Assembly: GCF_003852425.1 (NCBI RefSeq)
Contig: NZ_QAJN01000006.1
Coordinates: 62,368-126,367, forward strand
Length of the DNA stretch: 64,000 bases
Source: Paucibacter sp. KBW04
Lineage (GTDB): Bacteria; Pseudomonadota; Gammaproteobacteria; Burkholderiales; Burkholderiaceae_C
Direction: 5' to 3'
Shown: positions 7,509 through 14,940 of the stretch, piece by piece
Layout: each line of letters starts with the position of its first letter
How positions within the stretch are numbered: the first letter of the stretch is position 1
Notes under the pieces: model-generated
What the model was told of the DNA's origin: nothing
What the model saw: only the letters and a program-made list of their open reading frames with translations
Databases searched by the model: none
Program-made: the position numbers and the translations under genes

Positions 7509-9817
7509 AGCCCGGCCCCCGGTTCGCGGCGAGCATCCAAACGGCGCTGCAACGGGTTCACCAAGGCGGGCACCATTTCATCGACCAGGGCCGCGCCCTC
7601 GTGCAGACAGGCTTGCGCGGCGATGGCATGGCCTTTTAACATCGGCCCGGCCTCGGCCCACAGGGCTTGGACCAGCCGGGCCAGGCCGTCCAGCCGCGCC
7701 AACAAGCGCGGTGCCACCGGCAGGCTTTGCCAGCCCGGCAAGGCCTGGCGCAGCTGCTGCAAGGCGGCCAACCAGGCGCTGGGGGAATCGCCCAGCTGGG
7801 CCATCAGCGGGCTCTCACTGGGCAAGGCGTCGGCCAAGCGGTTCAAGGGTTCGTCCAGCGAGTAGGCGTCGCGCAGCTTCTTGGCGTGCTGGCGCGCATA
7901 GCCCGCGCCGGGCTCCAGCCACAGGGCCAGGGCGCGCAGGGCTGCAGGCTCGGCAGGGGCCAGGATTTGAAATAGATCGGCGGCGGGCTCGGCAGCCAGG
8001 CGCCCGCAGGCTTGCAACCAAGACTGGGCCGCCGCCAGGCGGGTGGGCAAGGCGGCCAGGCTGGCCTCCTCCACCACCGGGTCGCGCCACAGCCGTTCGG
8101 CCACGGCCAGCAGACCGCTGCCGCAGCGCAGGTCCAGCTGCGGGGCCTCGATCAGCTCGGACCACAGGGCCGCCTCGCCGCCCAGCACCGGCAAATCGCC
8201 GGGCTGCAAGAGGGCACTCGGCCAGTCCTCGGCCGCCTGCTCGCCCAGGGCGCGCCAGACGCAGGGCAGGCGCAGATTGCCCAGGCGCAGCCAGGCGCCC
8301 GCCTCGTCCTTGCCCAGCGCCTCCAGGCCCGGGCCCCAAAGCTCCAGCTCGCCCAGATCGCTATCGCAAAGCAGACGCCATTGGCAGGCCGGGTCCCTGA
8401 CTCGCTGCGGCGCCAGGCCCTCGATCAAGGTGCCGCTGCTGCGCAGCCACAGGCGCGGCCCGTGGCGGCCTTCGGGCCAGCAGCGGCCTTGCAACTGCCA
8501 GGCGCCCAGCTGGGCTTGCAGGGCCCAGGCCGTGCCGGGCTCGGGCGGGCGAGCTTGAGCGGGCGCTTGCGGGCGACGGCGCCAGTGATAGGCCGCGGCA
8601 TGGGCCTGGTCCAGGTAATAGCCGGCGCTGCGCAGCCGCCCCTGCGCACCGCGCACGACTTGACGCAAAGCGCCCTCCCCCCGCCAGGCTTGCAAGACGC
8701 TGCCAGCCGGCAGGGGCGCTTGGGCCTCACCCAGCTCGTCCCAGGCCACCAAGCGGCGGCCGTGGCGCTGCAGCAGGGCGCCCACGCGGCCCAGATAGTG
8801 CGACTGCAGCTGCGCCAGGCTCAGGCCCCGCGACGCCGCCAGGGCCTCCCAGGCCTGCGGCGCCAGCTCATCGCCGCCCAGGTGCAGATAGCGATCGGGG
8901 AACACCGTCGCCCACTCGCCCAGCAAGCCATCGAGAAAGGCATAGAGCGCCTCGTTCAAAGGATCGACCGCGCAGGGGAAGACGCCAAAGCCGCGCTGCG
9001 GCCGCGTCGGCGCGGGCGGGCATAGCAGCTCGGGATAGGCCAGGCCCAGGGCCCAGCAATGGCCCGGCAGGTCCAGCTCCGGCAGCACACGAATGCCACG
9101 CGCGGCCGCCTCGCTGACCAAGTGGCGGGCCTGCGCCAAGCTGTAGTGGAAGCCGCCGTCGGCGCAGGCCTGCAAACGCGGGAAGCGCTCGGAGGCCAGG
9201 CGCCAGGCCTGGTCATCACACAGATGCCAGTGCAAGACATTCAGGCGCGCCGCGGCCATGGTGTCGAGCAGGCGCAAGAGCGCGTCCATGGGCAGGGGCC
9301 GCCGCGCCACATCGACCAAGAGGCCGCGCCAGGGGTAGAGCGGCGCGTCCTCGATCAAGAGCGCCGGCAAGCCCGTGGCACCGGCGCTGCGGGCCGCATG
9401 CCAGAGCTGAGACAAGGCATGCAGACCATGGCGGGCGCCGGCCGCTGTCTCGGCCCGCAGCTGCACCACGCGCTCGCTCAGGCGCAGGCGCAGGCGAAAG
9501 GATTCCTTATCACCCAGGGCGGGCCAAGAGGGGCCCGCCTGCGCCCCCAGGCTGAGCGACAGCCGGGCCGCCCGCCCAGCGCCTGGGCCGTAGCGATCGG
9601 CCTCGGGCAGCAGGGCCTGGGCCAAATCGCGCAAGCCCAGGGGCTGCTCGGGCAGCTCGGCCAGGCCTTGCAAGCCCAGCAAGGCCGGGCCGGGCCCGGG
9701 CCTAACATCCAGGGCCAGCGGCAAAGGCCACAGGGTCGAAGAAAGAAACGAGGGCAGCACAGCGGGCTGGGTGGCGAGATCGGCCGCAAGATCAAGGGAG
9801 AAAGACATGCGGCTCAT
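7505..9817 (-). CDS. GH20 beta-N-acetylhexosaminidase, apparently cytoplasmic
   Basis: The 770-residue enzyme removes terminal GlcNAc or GalNAc residues. It has the GH20 N-terminal domain, then the barrel with YPWRGLLVDVARRPLPMD, VLHWHLCDDQAWRL, PELDLPGHCWAL and the catalytic pair HLGGDE (Asp316-Glu317 from the chosen start). GGEAALWSE marks the active-site wall further on. No signal peptide is visible at the N-terminus, so hydrolysis probably follows import by the ABC system encoded by the next four genes. The start ATG 9817 has GGGA a few bases upstream; ATG 9808 is possible. A phased CTTAAG-type box lies 27-54 bp upstream. Confidence 0.92.
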   Translation of the reverse strand: MSRMSFSLDLAADLATQPAVLPSFLSSTLWPLPLALDVRPGPGPALLGLQGLAELPEQPLGLRDLAQALLPEADRYGPGAGRAARLSLSLGAQAGPSWPALGDKESFRLRLRLSERVVQLRAETAAGARHGLHALSQLWHAARSAGATGLPALLIEDAPLYPWRGLLVDVARRPLPMDALLRLLDTMAAARLNVLHWHLCDDQAWRLASERFPRLQACADGGFHYSLAQARHLVSEAAARGIRVLPELDLPGHCWALGLAYPELLCPPAPTRPQRGFGVFPCAVDPLNEALYAFLDGLLGEWATVFPDRYLHLGGDELAPQAWEALAASRGLSLAQLQSHYLGRVGALLQRHGRRLVAWDELGEAQAPLPAGSVLQAWRGEGALRQVVRGAQGRLRSAGYYLDQAHAAAYHWRRRPQAPAQARPPEPGTAWALQAQLGAWQLQGRCWPEGRHGPRLWLRSSGTLIEGLAPQRVRDPACQWRLLCDSDLGELELWGPGLEALGKDEAGAWLRLGNLRLPCVWRALGEQAAEDWPSALLQPGDLPVLGGEAALWSELIEAPQLDLRCGSGLLAVAERLWRDPVVEEASLAALPTRLAAAQSWLQACGRLAAEPAADLFQILAPAEPAALRALALWLEPGAGYARQHAKKLRDAYSLDEPLNRLADALPSESPLMAQLGDSPSAWLAALQQLRQALPGWQSLPVAPRLLARLDGLARLVQALWAEAGPMLKGHAIAAQACLHEGAALVDEMVPALVNPLQRRLDARREPGAGL

Positions 9818-9843
9818 CTTGTCCCGGCTCAGCTTGGGCGAAC

Positions 9844-9871
9844 CTCAAGCCCAGCTTAAGGCCGGCTCAAG
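9844..9871 (-). promoter_or_regulatory. Phased CTTAAG-type regulator box upstream of the GH20/ABC operon
   Basis: On the plus strand the region reads CTCAAG (9844), 5 bases, CTTAAG (9855), 5 bases, CTCAAG (9866). These are three hexamers with an exact 11-bp period, ending 27 bp before the GH20 start. This is the spacing of PmrA-type boxes (YTTAAK-N5-YTTAAK). A matching -10 is not obvious here, so the precise promoter is unresolved. Confidence 0.55.
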
Positions 9872-9879
9872 ACGGGGCC

Positions 9880-10317
9880 TCAGAGGCGAGCTGCCAGGGG
9901 CCGGTAGGCCACCACATCGATCTCCACCTTGGCCGGGATCATCAGGCGCGCCTCCACCGTGGAGCGAGCCGGCTTGCCCTGCGGGAAGTAGCCCATATAG
10001 ACCCGGTTGAAGGCGCCGAAGTCGCGCGCGTCCTCCAGCCAAACGGTGGTCTTGCAAACATCGTCCAGCGTGGCGCCGGCCAGCGCCAAGATGGACTGGA
10101 TCTGGGCCATGACCTGGCGCGTCTGGGCCTCGATGCCGCCGGGGACGATCTGCCCCTCGGCATCCACCGGCACCTGGCCGGAGACATAGATGAAATCCCC
10201 GGCCCGCACCGCGGGCGATAGAGGACGGGGCTGCTGGTCACTGGCCGTGGGCGGGACGCCGAGCTGGACCAGCAGCGAGGGCTGCTTGGGGGGCTGGGTG
10301 GGGGGCTGTGTATTCAT
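9880..10317 (-). CDS. RidA family (YjgF/YER057c) reactive-intermediate deaminase
   Basis: The 145-residue protein from ATG 10317 has the RidA trimer fold signature: VRAGDFIYVSGQVPVD, GGIEAQTRQVMAQI, LDDVCKTTVWLEDARDFGAF and the closing VEARLMIPAKVEIDVVAY, whose Arg is the likely catalytic residue. RidA proteins hydrolyse the enamine/imine released by PLP-dependent dehydratases. It is divergent from a D-serine dehydratase-like gene 85 bp away, a functionally sensible pairing. The proline/glutamine-rich first 15 residues are atypical. The longer upstream frame (to 10416) is probably not translated. Confidence 0.9.
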   Translation of the reverse strand: MNTQPPTQPPKQPSLLVQLGVPPTASDQQPRPLSPAVRAGDFIYVSGQVPVDAEGQIVPGGIEAQTRQVMAQIQSILALAGATLDDVCKTTVWLEDARDFGAFNRVYMGYFPQGKPARSTVEARLMIPAKVEIDVVAYRPLAARL

Positions 10318-10362
10318 GGGCGCGCAGTCTCTGGCCGGGCCGGCGTTTGCGCAAGCCCTGGC

Positions 10363-10390
10363 CTTTAGACAGTCTTCAGATTGGCTTTGC
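10363..10390. promoter_or_regulatory. Degenerate 11-bp phased repeats in the RidA/dehydratase divergent promoter
   Basis: CTTTAG (10363), CTTCAG (10374) and CTTTGC (10385) are spaced exactly 11 bp apart in the 85-bp divergent gap. They resemble the CTTAAG boxes found elsewhere in the window but none is a perfect half-site and no matching -10 is evident. Treat as a weak candidate. Confidence 0.25.
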
Positions 10391-10402
10391 GATGATGGCG
10401 GC

Positions 10403-11779
10403 ATGAGCGACCCCAACTCCCCTCGCCCCGGCTATCTGGGCCCCTGGTTGAAAGGCTTTCCGGCCTTGCATGCCCCCCTGCCCTTGGCCGAAGTTGGCCA
10501 GCAGGCCTGGACCCTGCGCGGGCAAGACCTGCCCCTGCCCCTGGCCGTGCTGAGGCAGTCCGCCTTGAGCCACAACATCGCCTGGATGCAGAGCTTTGCC
10601 CACAGCCAGGGTGTGCATCTGGCGCCGCATGGCAAGACGACGATGAGCCCGCAGCTCTTTCAGCGCCAGCTGGCGGCCGGCGCCTGGGGCCTGAGCTTTG
10701 CCAATGTGCACCAGCTGCGCCTGGGCCTGTCCATGCCCGGCGAGCCCGGCCTGCGCCGCGCCCTGCTGGCCAACCAGTTGCTGAGCCGGACCGATCTGGC
10801 CGAGTTGCTGGACCTGCGGCATCGCCACCCGGGCCTGGAGCTGGCCTTCTTCGTGGACTCCCTGGCCCAGCTCGATCTGCTGGCCGGCCATTGGCAGCGG
10901 CTGGGTGCGGCGGCGGCCGGTGAGGCGAGGCTGGATGTGCTGATCGAGCTGGGCAGCTCGCGCTGCGGCGTGCGCGAGCACGGCCCGGCGCTGGCGCTGG
11001 CGCGGCGCCTGCAAAAACACCCGGCCTTGCGCCTGCGCGGCCTGGCTTTTTACGAGGGCCTGGAGCTGCAAGGTGAGATTGCTGCGGACCAGGCCCTGAT
11101 GCAGCATTGGCAGGCGCGGGTTGAGACCTTGCTGGCCGCCATCGAGGCCGAGCAATTGCTGGAAGCGGAGGCCCAGCCACTTTGGCTCAGCGCCGGCGGC
11201 TCCGCCCTGTTTGATCTGGTGGCGCCGGTCTTGGCGGGTGAGCATGAGGATGAGGACGAGGGCGAGGGCGAAACCCAGGCAGGCCGGCCGCTGCGCCTGG
11301 GCCTGCTGCGCTCCGGCTGCTATATCTGCCACGACCATGGCTTGTACGCGCGCATGGGCCAGGCGATCGATGCGCGCATGCGCCACACCCTCTTGGGCGG
11401 GCCGCAGCTGCAGGCGGCGCTGGAGGTCTGGACCGAGGTGCTGTCCTGCCCCGAACCCGGTTTGGCACTTTTGAACGCGGGCCGCCGCGATGTCTCGTTT
11501 GATCAAGGCTGGCCCTTGCCCGTCTGGCACTTGCCCAGACCTTTGGACGATGAGCAGGCCGCACGCTTGCCCGCACCTGCGGGCTGGGCCATCACCGGCC
11601 TGAACGATCAACACGCGTATCTGCGCTGGGACCCGGCCGCCTGCGCGGGCCCGGCCGTGGGCGAGCGCGTGGTCCTGGGGCCTTCGCACCCCTGCACCAC
11701 TTTTGACAAATGGGCTTGGATGGCGGTGGTCGACGATGAGGACCGGGTGGTCGAGGCCATTACCACCCAGTTCAGCTGA
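10403..11779 (+). CDS. PLP-dependent D-serine dehydratase-like amino acid deaminase
   Basis: The 458-residue protein belongs to the alanine-racemase-fold group that includes eukaryotic-type D-serine dehydratase. LAPHGKTTMSPQLFQRQLAA contains the PLP lysine. SFANVHQLRLGLS, LIELGSSRCGVRE and LRSGCYICHDHG follow. The C-terminal lobe ends with GPSHPCTTFDKW, where His and Cys are the expected zinc ligands. It likely deaminates D-serine or D-threonine to the 2-oxo acid and ammonia. ATG 10403 was chosen because sequence upstream in frame is not family-like. An acidic low-complexity insert (EHEDEDEGEGE) interrupts the middle. The next gene starts 2 bp after the stop. Confidence 0.85.
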   Translation: MSDPNSPRPGYLGPWLKGFPALHAPLPLAEVGQQAWTLRGQDLPLPLAVLRQSALSHNIAWMQSFAHSQGVHLAPHGKTTMSPQLFQRQLAAGAWGLSFANVHQLRLGLSMPGEPGLRRALLANQLLSRTDLAELLDLRHRHPGLELAFFVDSLAQLDLLAGHWQRLGAAAAGEARLDVLIELGSSRCGVREHGPALALARRLQKHPALRLRGLAFYEGLELQGEIAADQALMQHWQARVETLLAAIEAEQLLEAEAQPLWLSAGGSALFDLVAPVLAGEHEDEDEGEGETQAGRPLRLGLLRSGCYICHDHGLYARMGQAIDARMRHTLLGGPQLQAALEVWTEVLSCPEPGLALLNAGRRDVSFDQGWPLPVWHLPRPLDDEQAARLPAPAGWAITGLNDQHAYLRWDPAACAGPAVGERVVLGPSHPCTTFDKWAWMAVVDDEDRVVEAITTQFS

Positions 11780-11781
11780 GC

Positions 11782-13215
11782 ATGCCTGAGCTGCTGCTGC
11801 ACCAGGCCTTGATCGTCGATGGCAGCGGGGCCACACCGGCCTGGCGCGGCGACCTGCTGCTGCGCGGTGATCGCATCGCGGCCCTGGGCACCGAGCTGCA
11901 CCGCGAGTTGGATGCGAGCCTCCCCCGGCGCGACTGCACAGGCATGGTGCTGGCGCCGGGATTTATCGATGCACACAGCCACGACGACGCGGCCCTGATC
12001 ACCACGCCTGAAATGCGCCCCAAGCTGAGCCAGGGCGTCTGCACCGTGGTCACCGGCAATTGCGGCATCTCGCTGCTGCCCTTGCTCAGCTCCGAGCCGC
12101 CGCCGCCCCTGAATCTGCTGGCGCGCGAGCAGTTCCGCTACCCCAGCTTCACCGCCTGGCGGGCCGCCGTGCAGGCGGCCCAACCCGCCGTCAATGCCCT
12201 GGCCCTGGTGGGCCACACGGCGCTGCGCCTGCGCTGCGTGAGCGAGCTTGGGCGTGCGGCCACGGCGGCCGAACGTGCGACCATGTGTGCCCTCTTGGAC
12301 CAGGCCCTGGCGGAGGGCGCGATGGGGCTTTCCTCGGGCACGTTTTACGCGCCGGCCGCGGCGGCCGATGCGACCGAGCTGCTGGCGCTGGCGCGGGTGG
12401 CGGCCCGGCATGGCGGGGTCTACGCCGTGCATCTGCGCGACGAGATGGCCGGCGTCATGGCCGCCATCCAGGAGGCCGCCGACTGCGCCCACAAGGCCGG
12501 CCTGCCCCTGGTGATCTCGCATCACAAATGCGCCGGCCGCAAGCAATGGGGCCACAGCCTGCAAACCCTGGCCTTGATCGAGCGCCTGGCCGAGCGCCAG
12601 GCCTTGGGTCTGGATGTCTATCCCTATCTGGCCGGCTCCACGGTGCTGCGCGAAGACCTGGCCGATGGGCTCACGCCCATACGCCTGACCTGGTCCGAGG
12701 CCCATCCCGAGCTGGCAGGCCGCTGGCTGCAAGACATCGCCAGCGACTGGGCCTGCAGCGAGCCCGAGGCGGTGGCGCGGCTGCAGCCCGGCGGTGCCTG
12801 CTACTTCCAGATGCAGGAGGAGGATGTCAGCCGCATCCTCGCCCACCCCCTGACCATGATCGGATCGGACGGCCTGCCGCATGACCGCTTCCCCCACCCG
12901 CGGCTGTGGGGCGCCTTCCCGCGCGTCTGGGCCCACTACGGGCGCGAACGCGGCCTGCTCAGCCTGGAGCAGGCGGTGCACAAAATGAGCGGCCTGACGG
13001 CGCAACGCTTTGGTTTGAAGGACCGCGGTGTCTTGCGCGCCGGGGCGGCCGCCGATCTCGTGCTCTTCGACCCCGAACGCTTCACCGACCGTGCCGACTA
13101 TGCCCAGCCCACCCTGCCCGCCATCGGCCTGGAGGCGGTGTGGGTGAATGGCCAAGCCGCCTGGGAGCGCGGCCGCCCGCTTGCGCGTGCCGGGCGGGTG
13201 CTGAGTCGGGAATGA
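11782..13215 (+). CDS. N-acyl-D-amino-acid deacylase (D-aminoacylase)
   Basis: The 477-residue amidohydrolase shows the D-aminoacylase metal-site pattern: GFIDAHSHDDAAL, the zinc-binding Cys in VVTGNCGISLLP, VISHHKCAGRKQWGHS and the catalytic Asp in MIGSDGLPHDRFPHPRLWG. It hydrolyses N-acylated D-amino acids, releasing a D-amino acid that the enzyme encoded 2 bp upstream could deaminate. This makes an N-acyl-D-amino-acid catabolic pair, with RidA as the detoxifying partner. It ends 18 bp from the convergent histidine kinase gene. Confidence 0.92.
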   Translation: MPELLLHQALIVDGSGATPAWRGDLLLRGDRIAALGTELHRELDASLPRRDCTGMVLAPGFIDAHSHDDAALITTPEMRPKLSQGVCTVVTGNCGISLLPLLSSEPPPPLNLLAREQFRYPSFTAWRAAVQAAQPAVNALALVGHTALRLRCVSELGRAATAAERATMCALLDQALAEGAMGLSSGTFYAPAAAADATELLALARVAARHGGVYAVHLRDEMAGVMAAIQEAADCAHKAGLPLVISHHKCAGRKQWGHSLQTLALIERLAERQALGLDVYPYLAGSTVLREDLADGLTPIRLTWSEAHPELAGRWLQDIASDWACSEPEAVARLQPGGACYFQMQEEDVSRILAHPLTMIGSDGLPHDRFPHPRLWGAFPRVWAHYGRERGLLSLEQAVHKMSGLTAQRFGLKDRGVLRAGAAADLVLFDPERFTDRADYAQPTLPAIGLEAVWVNGQAAWERGRPLARAGRVLSRE

Positions 13216-13233
13216 GCAGCGGGTGGGCCGCCC

Positions 13234-14622
13234 TCAGCCGCCCATGCGTTCGGGAAAGCTCACCACCACGCTCAGGCCCCGGCCGCCCGGCCCGTCCATC
13301 AAGCGCACCTCGGCCCCATGCTGGCCGGCCGCACGCTCGACGATGGTCAGGCCCAGGCCGCTGCCGTGGCAGCGCGCGGCGTCCAGGCGCACAAAGCGCT
13401 CGAACACCCGCGCCCTCAGCTCGGCCGGGATGCCCGCGCCCTGGTCGCTGACCCGCAGCACAAATGCCCCGGGCTCCTGGCTCAGGCTGATGAAGACATG
13501 GCCACCATCGGGCGAGTACTTGATGGCGTTGTCCACTAGGTTGTCGATCAAGCTGCCCATGGACTCGCGGTTCAGCCACATCAGCAGATGCTCGGGTGAG
13601 TCCAGCTCCAGCTCGATATGGCGACGCACGGCCAAGCCGCTGGACAGGGCGATGCGGTCCCGCAGCAGCTCGACCAGATCGTGCGGGTACTTGCTCAGCT
13701 CCAGCGCGTCCGCGCCGGAACGGGCCAGGGCCAGCAACTGGTGCACCGTGTGGGTGGCGCGCTGCACGCCCTGGCGCAGGCGCTCACAAGCCTCCTGGCG
13801 GGAGCCGGCGTCGCCCCGCTCCAGGGCCTCGGCGCCCAGCTGCACAACGGCCAGCGGCGTCTTCAACTCATGCGCCGCATCCACCAAAAACTCATGCTCG
13901 CGCTCCATGCGCTGCTGCAAGCGCAGCATCAAGGAATTCACCGCGTTGACCAGGGGCGCCAGCTCTTGATATGGCGTGGGCGGCAAGGGGGTCAGGTCTT
14001 GCGCCGAGCGCTGCGAGATCAGGCTGCCCATGCGCTGCAAGGGCGCAAAGCCGAGGCGAAACAGCAGCCACAGCGGCAGCACCAGCAGGGGCAAGGCATA
14101 GAGCAAGGGGCGGGCGAAATAGCTCAGGCCAGCCAGGCTGAAATGCCAGTCGCCCGGGCGCTCCTGCCAACGCCGCACCACCAGCTCGCGCGCATCATCG
14201 CGCAGCTCCACATACAACCAATGCGAGTCCTCGCCAGCGCGGTCCTCCTGCGGCAGGACGCGGTCGCGCCCGGCCAGATCGGGCTGCAACTCGGCCAGCA
14301 ACTGATCGCGCCGCAGCACCTGCAGCAGACGAAAGGGCGGGCGGTAGCCTTTTTGCCGCCACTCCTGGTCACGCAAGCCGTCCAAGCGCTCCAGCGCCTG
14401 CCGCAAGGCCTCGGGCTGCTCGGCCGTCTCGCGCGCCCGGTCCAGGGAGAGCCCGGCCCAAAGCGCGTTCTCGGCCTGGCCGTTACGCACCTGCAAGAGG
14501 CTGATGTCGATCAGCTCGCGCGCCACCAGGGCCAGCCAGGTGAGGAACAAAACGCCGAACACCGCGCCCATGCTGCGGCGAAACAGCGAGCGCTGAGCCG
14601 GTGCCGACGCTTGGGTGCTCAA
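13234..14622 (-). CDS. Sensor histidine kinase (QseC/PmrB type) whose response regulator is broken
   Basis: The 462-residue kinase has TM1 near residues 16-37, a periplasmic sensor of about 130 residues and TM2 near 175-195. A HAMP-like linker leads to FLVDAAHELKTPLAVVQLGA (phospho-His), NLVDNAIKYS and GSGLGLTIVERA, so the catalytic core is intact. I place the start at TTG 14622, whose bases overlap the TGA of the truncated regulator upstream, just as the paralogous kinase at 18538 overlaps its regulator by ATGA. Both kinases then begin similarly (QRSLFRRS versus QRSLLRRL). The upstream ATG of the longer frame (14694) would lie inside the regulator remnant. Confidence 0.88.
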   Translation of the reverse strand: MSTQASAPAQRSLFRRSMGAVFGVLFLTWLALVARELIDISLLQVRNGQAENALWAGLSLDRARETAEQPEALRQALERLDGLRDQEWRQKGYRPPFRLLQVLRRDQLLAELQPDLAGRDRVLPQEDRAGEDSHWLYVELRDDARELVVRRWQERPGDWHFSLAGLSYFARPLLYALPLLVLPLWLLFRLGFAPLQRMGSLISQRSAQDLTPLPPTPYQELAPLVNAVNSLMLRLQQRMEREHEFLVDAAHELKTPLAVVQLGAEALERGDAGSRQEACERLRQGVQRATHTVHQLLALARSGADALELSKYPHDLVELLRDRIALSSGLAVRRHIELELDSPEHLLMWLNRESMGSLIDNLVDNAIKYSPDGGHVFISLSQEPGAFVLRVSDQGAGIPAELRARVFERFVRLDAARCHGSGLGLTIVERAAGQHGAEVRLMDGPGGRGLSVVVSFPERMGG

Positions 14623-14777
14623 TGCCGCTCGACCAGAAAAGCCACGCCACACACGGTGCGGATATCGCCTTCGCCGATCTTGCGGCGCAAACACGTCGCC
14701 TCATGTGCGATGTTGAGCAACAAGGCCTGCAGCGAGCGGCCCAGCGCCAGATCTTTTTCAAGCAAGCAAATTCGCAT
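14619..14777 (-). pseudogene. OmpR-family response regulator reduced by a large in-frame deletion
   Basis: A 52-codon frame starts MRICLLEKDLALGRSLQAL and ends KIGEGDIRTVCGVAFLVERH. The first ~32 residues match the start of the two intact regulators in this window (for example MKICLVEDDLVLGRSLQSL). The last ~20 match their extreme C-terminus (KKIGEGYIRTVRGVGYVLER). About 166 codons between, including the phospho-Asp and nearly all of the DNA-binding domain, are missing. The junction sits at a short similar sequence (LRR versus LRK). One of the N-terminal acidic residues is also changed (EDD to EKD). It keeps the start codon, the promoter and the stop overlapping the kinase gene, so the peptide may still be made and may drive kinase translation. 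Confidence 0.85.
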
Positions 14778-14783
14778 GGCAGG

Positions 14784-14828
14784 ACTCTAACGATTGACGC
14801 GTTAAGAATGTCTTAACAAGCCATTGAA
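14784..14828 (-). promoter_or_regulatory. Phased TTAAG box and -10 of the truncated regulator/kinase operon
   Basis: Read on the minus strand: TTCAAT (14828-14823), 5 bases, GTTAAG (14817-14812), 5 bases, CTTAAC (14806-14801), ten bases, then TAGAGT (14789-14784) as -10. The ATG at 14777 lies where transcription should start, so the mRNA may be leaderless. GTTAAG and CTTAAC around the central spacer also form a perfect inverted repeat. The same layout precedes both intact response regulators. Confidence 0.6.
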
Positions 14829-14869
14829 GCGGCTTGTGGAAGCCTGGCCAGAGAGGCCTGCCCCAAAGC

Positions 14870-14900
14870 AAACGGCGCGGTTGCCCGCGCCGTTTCTTTT
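14870..14900 (-). terminator. Terminator-like hairpin downstream of the first TonB receptor gene
   Basis: An 11-bp perfect stem (AAACGGCGCGG / CCGCGCCGTTT) with loop TTGC lies 40-70 bp past the receptor stop. The plus strand is followed by TCTTTT and the minus strand by the weaker GTTTGCTTT. It can end receptor transcription before the kinase operon promoter. A second stem (GCCCGC AA GCGGGC, 14905-14918) sits between it and the stop codon. Confidence 0.7.
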
Positions 14901-14940
14901 GCTTGCCCGCAAGCGGGCCTAGCGGGCTAAGCGCCTGCGA

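Noticed and set aside
14623-14694. ATG at 14694 as the start of kinase 1
   Set aside because: It would place 24 extra residues inside the regulator remnant, and the TTG at 14622 reproduces the stop-start overlap of the paralogous pair.
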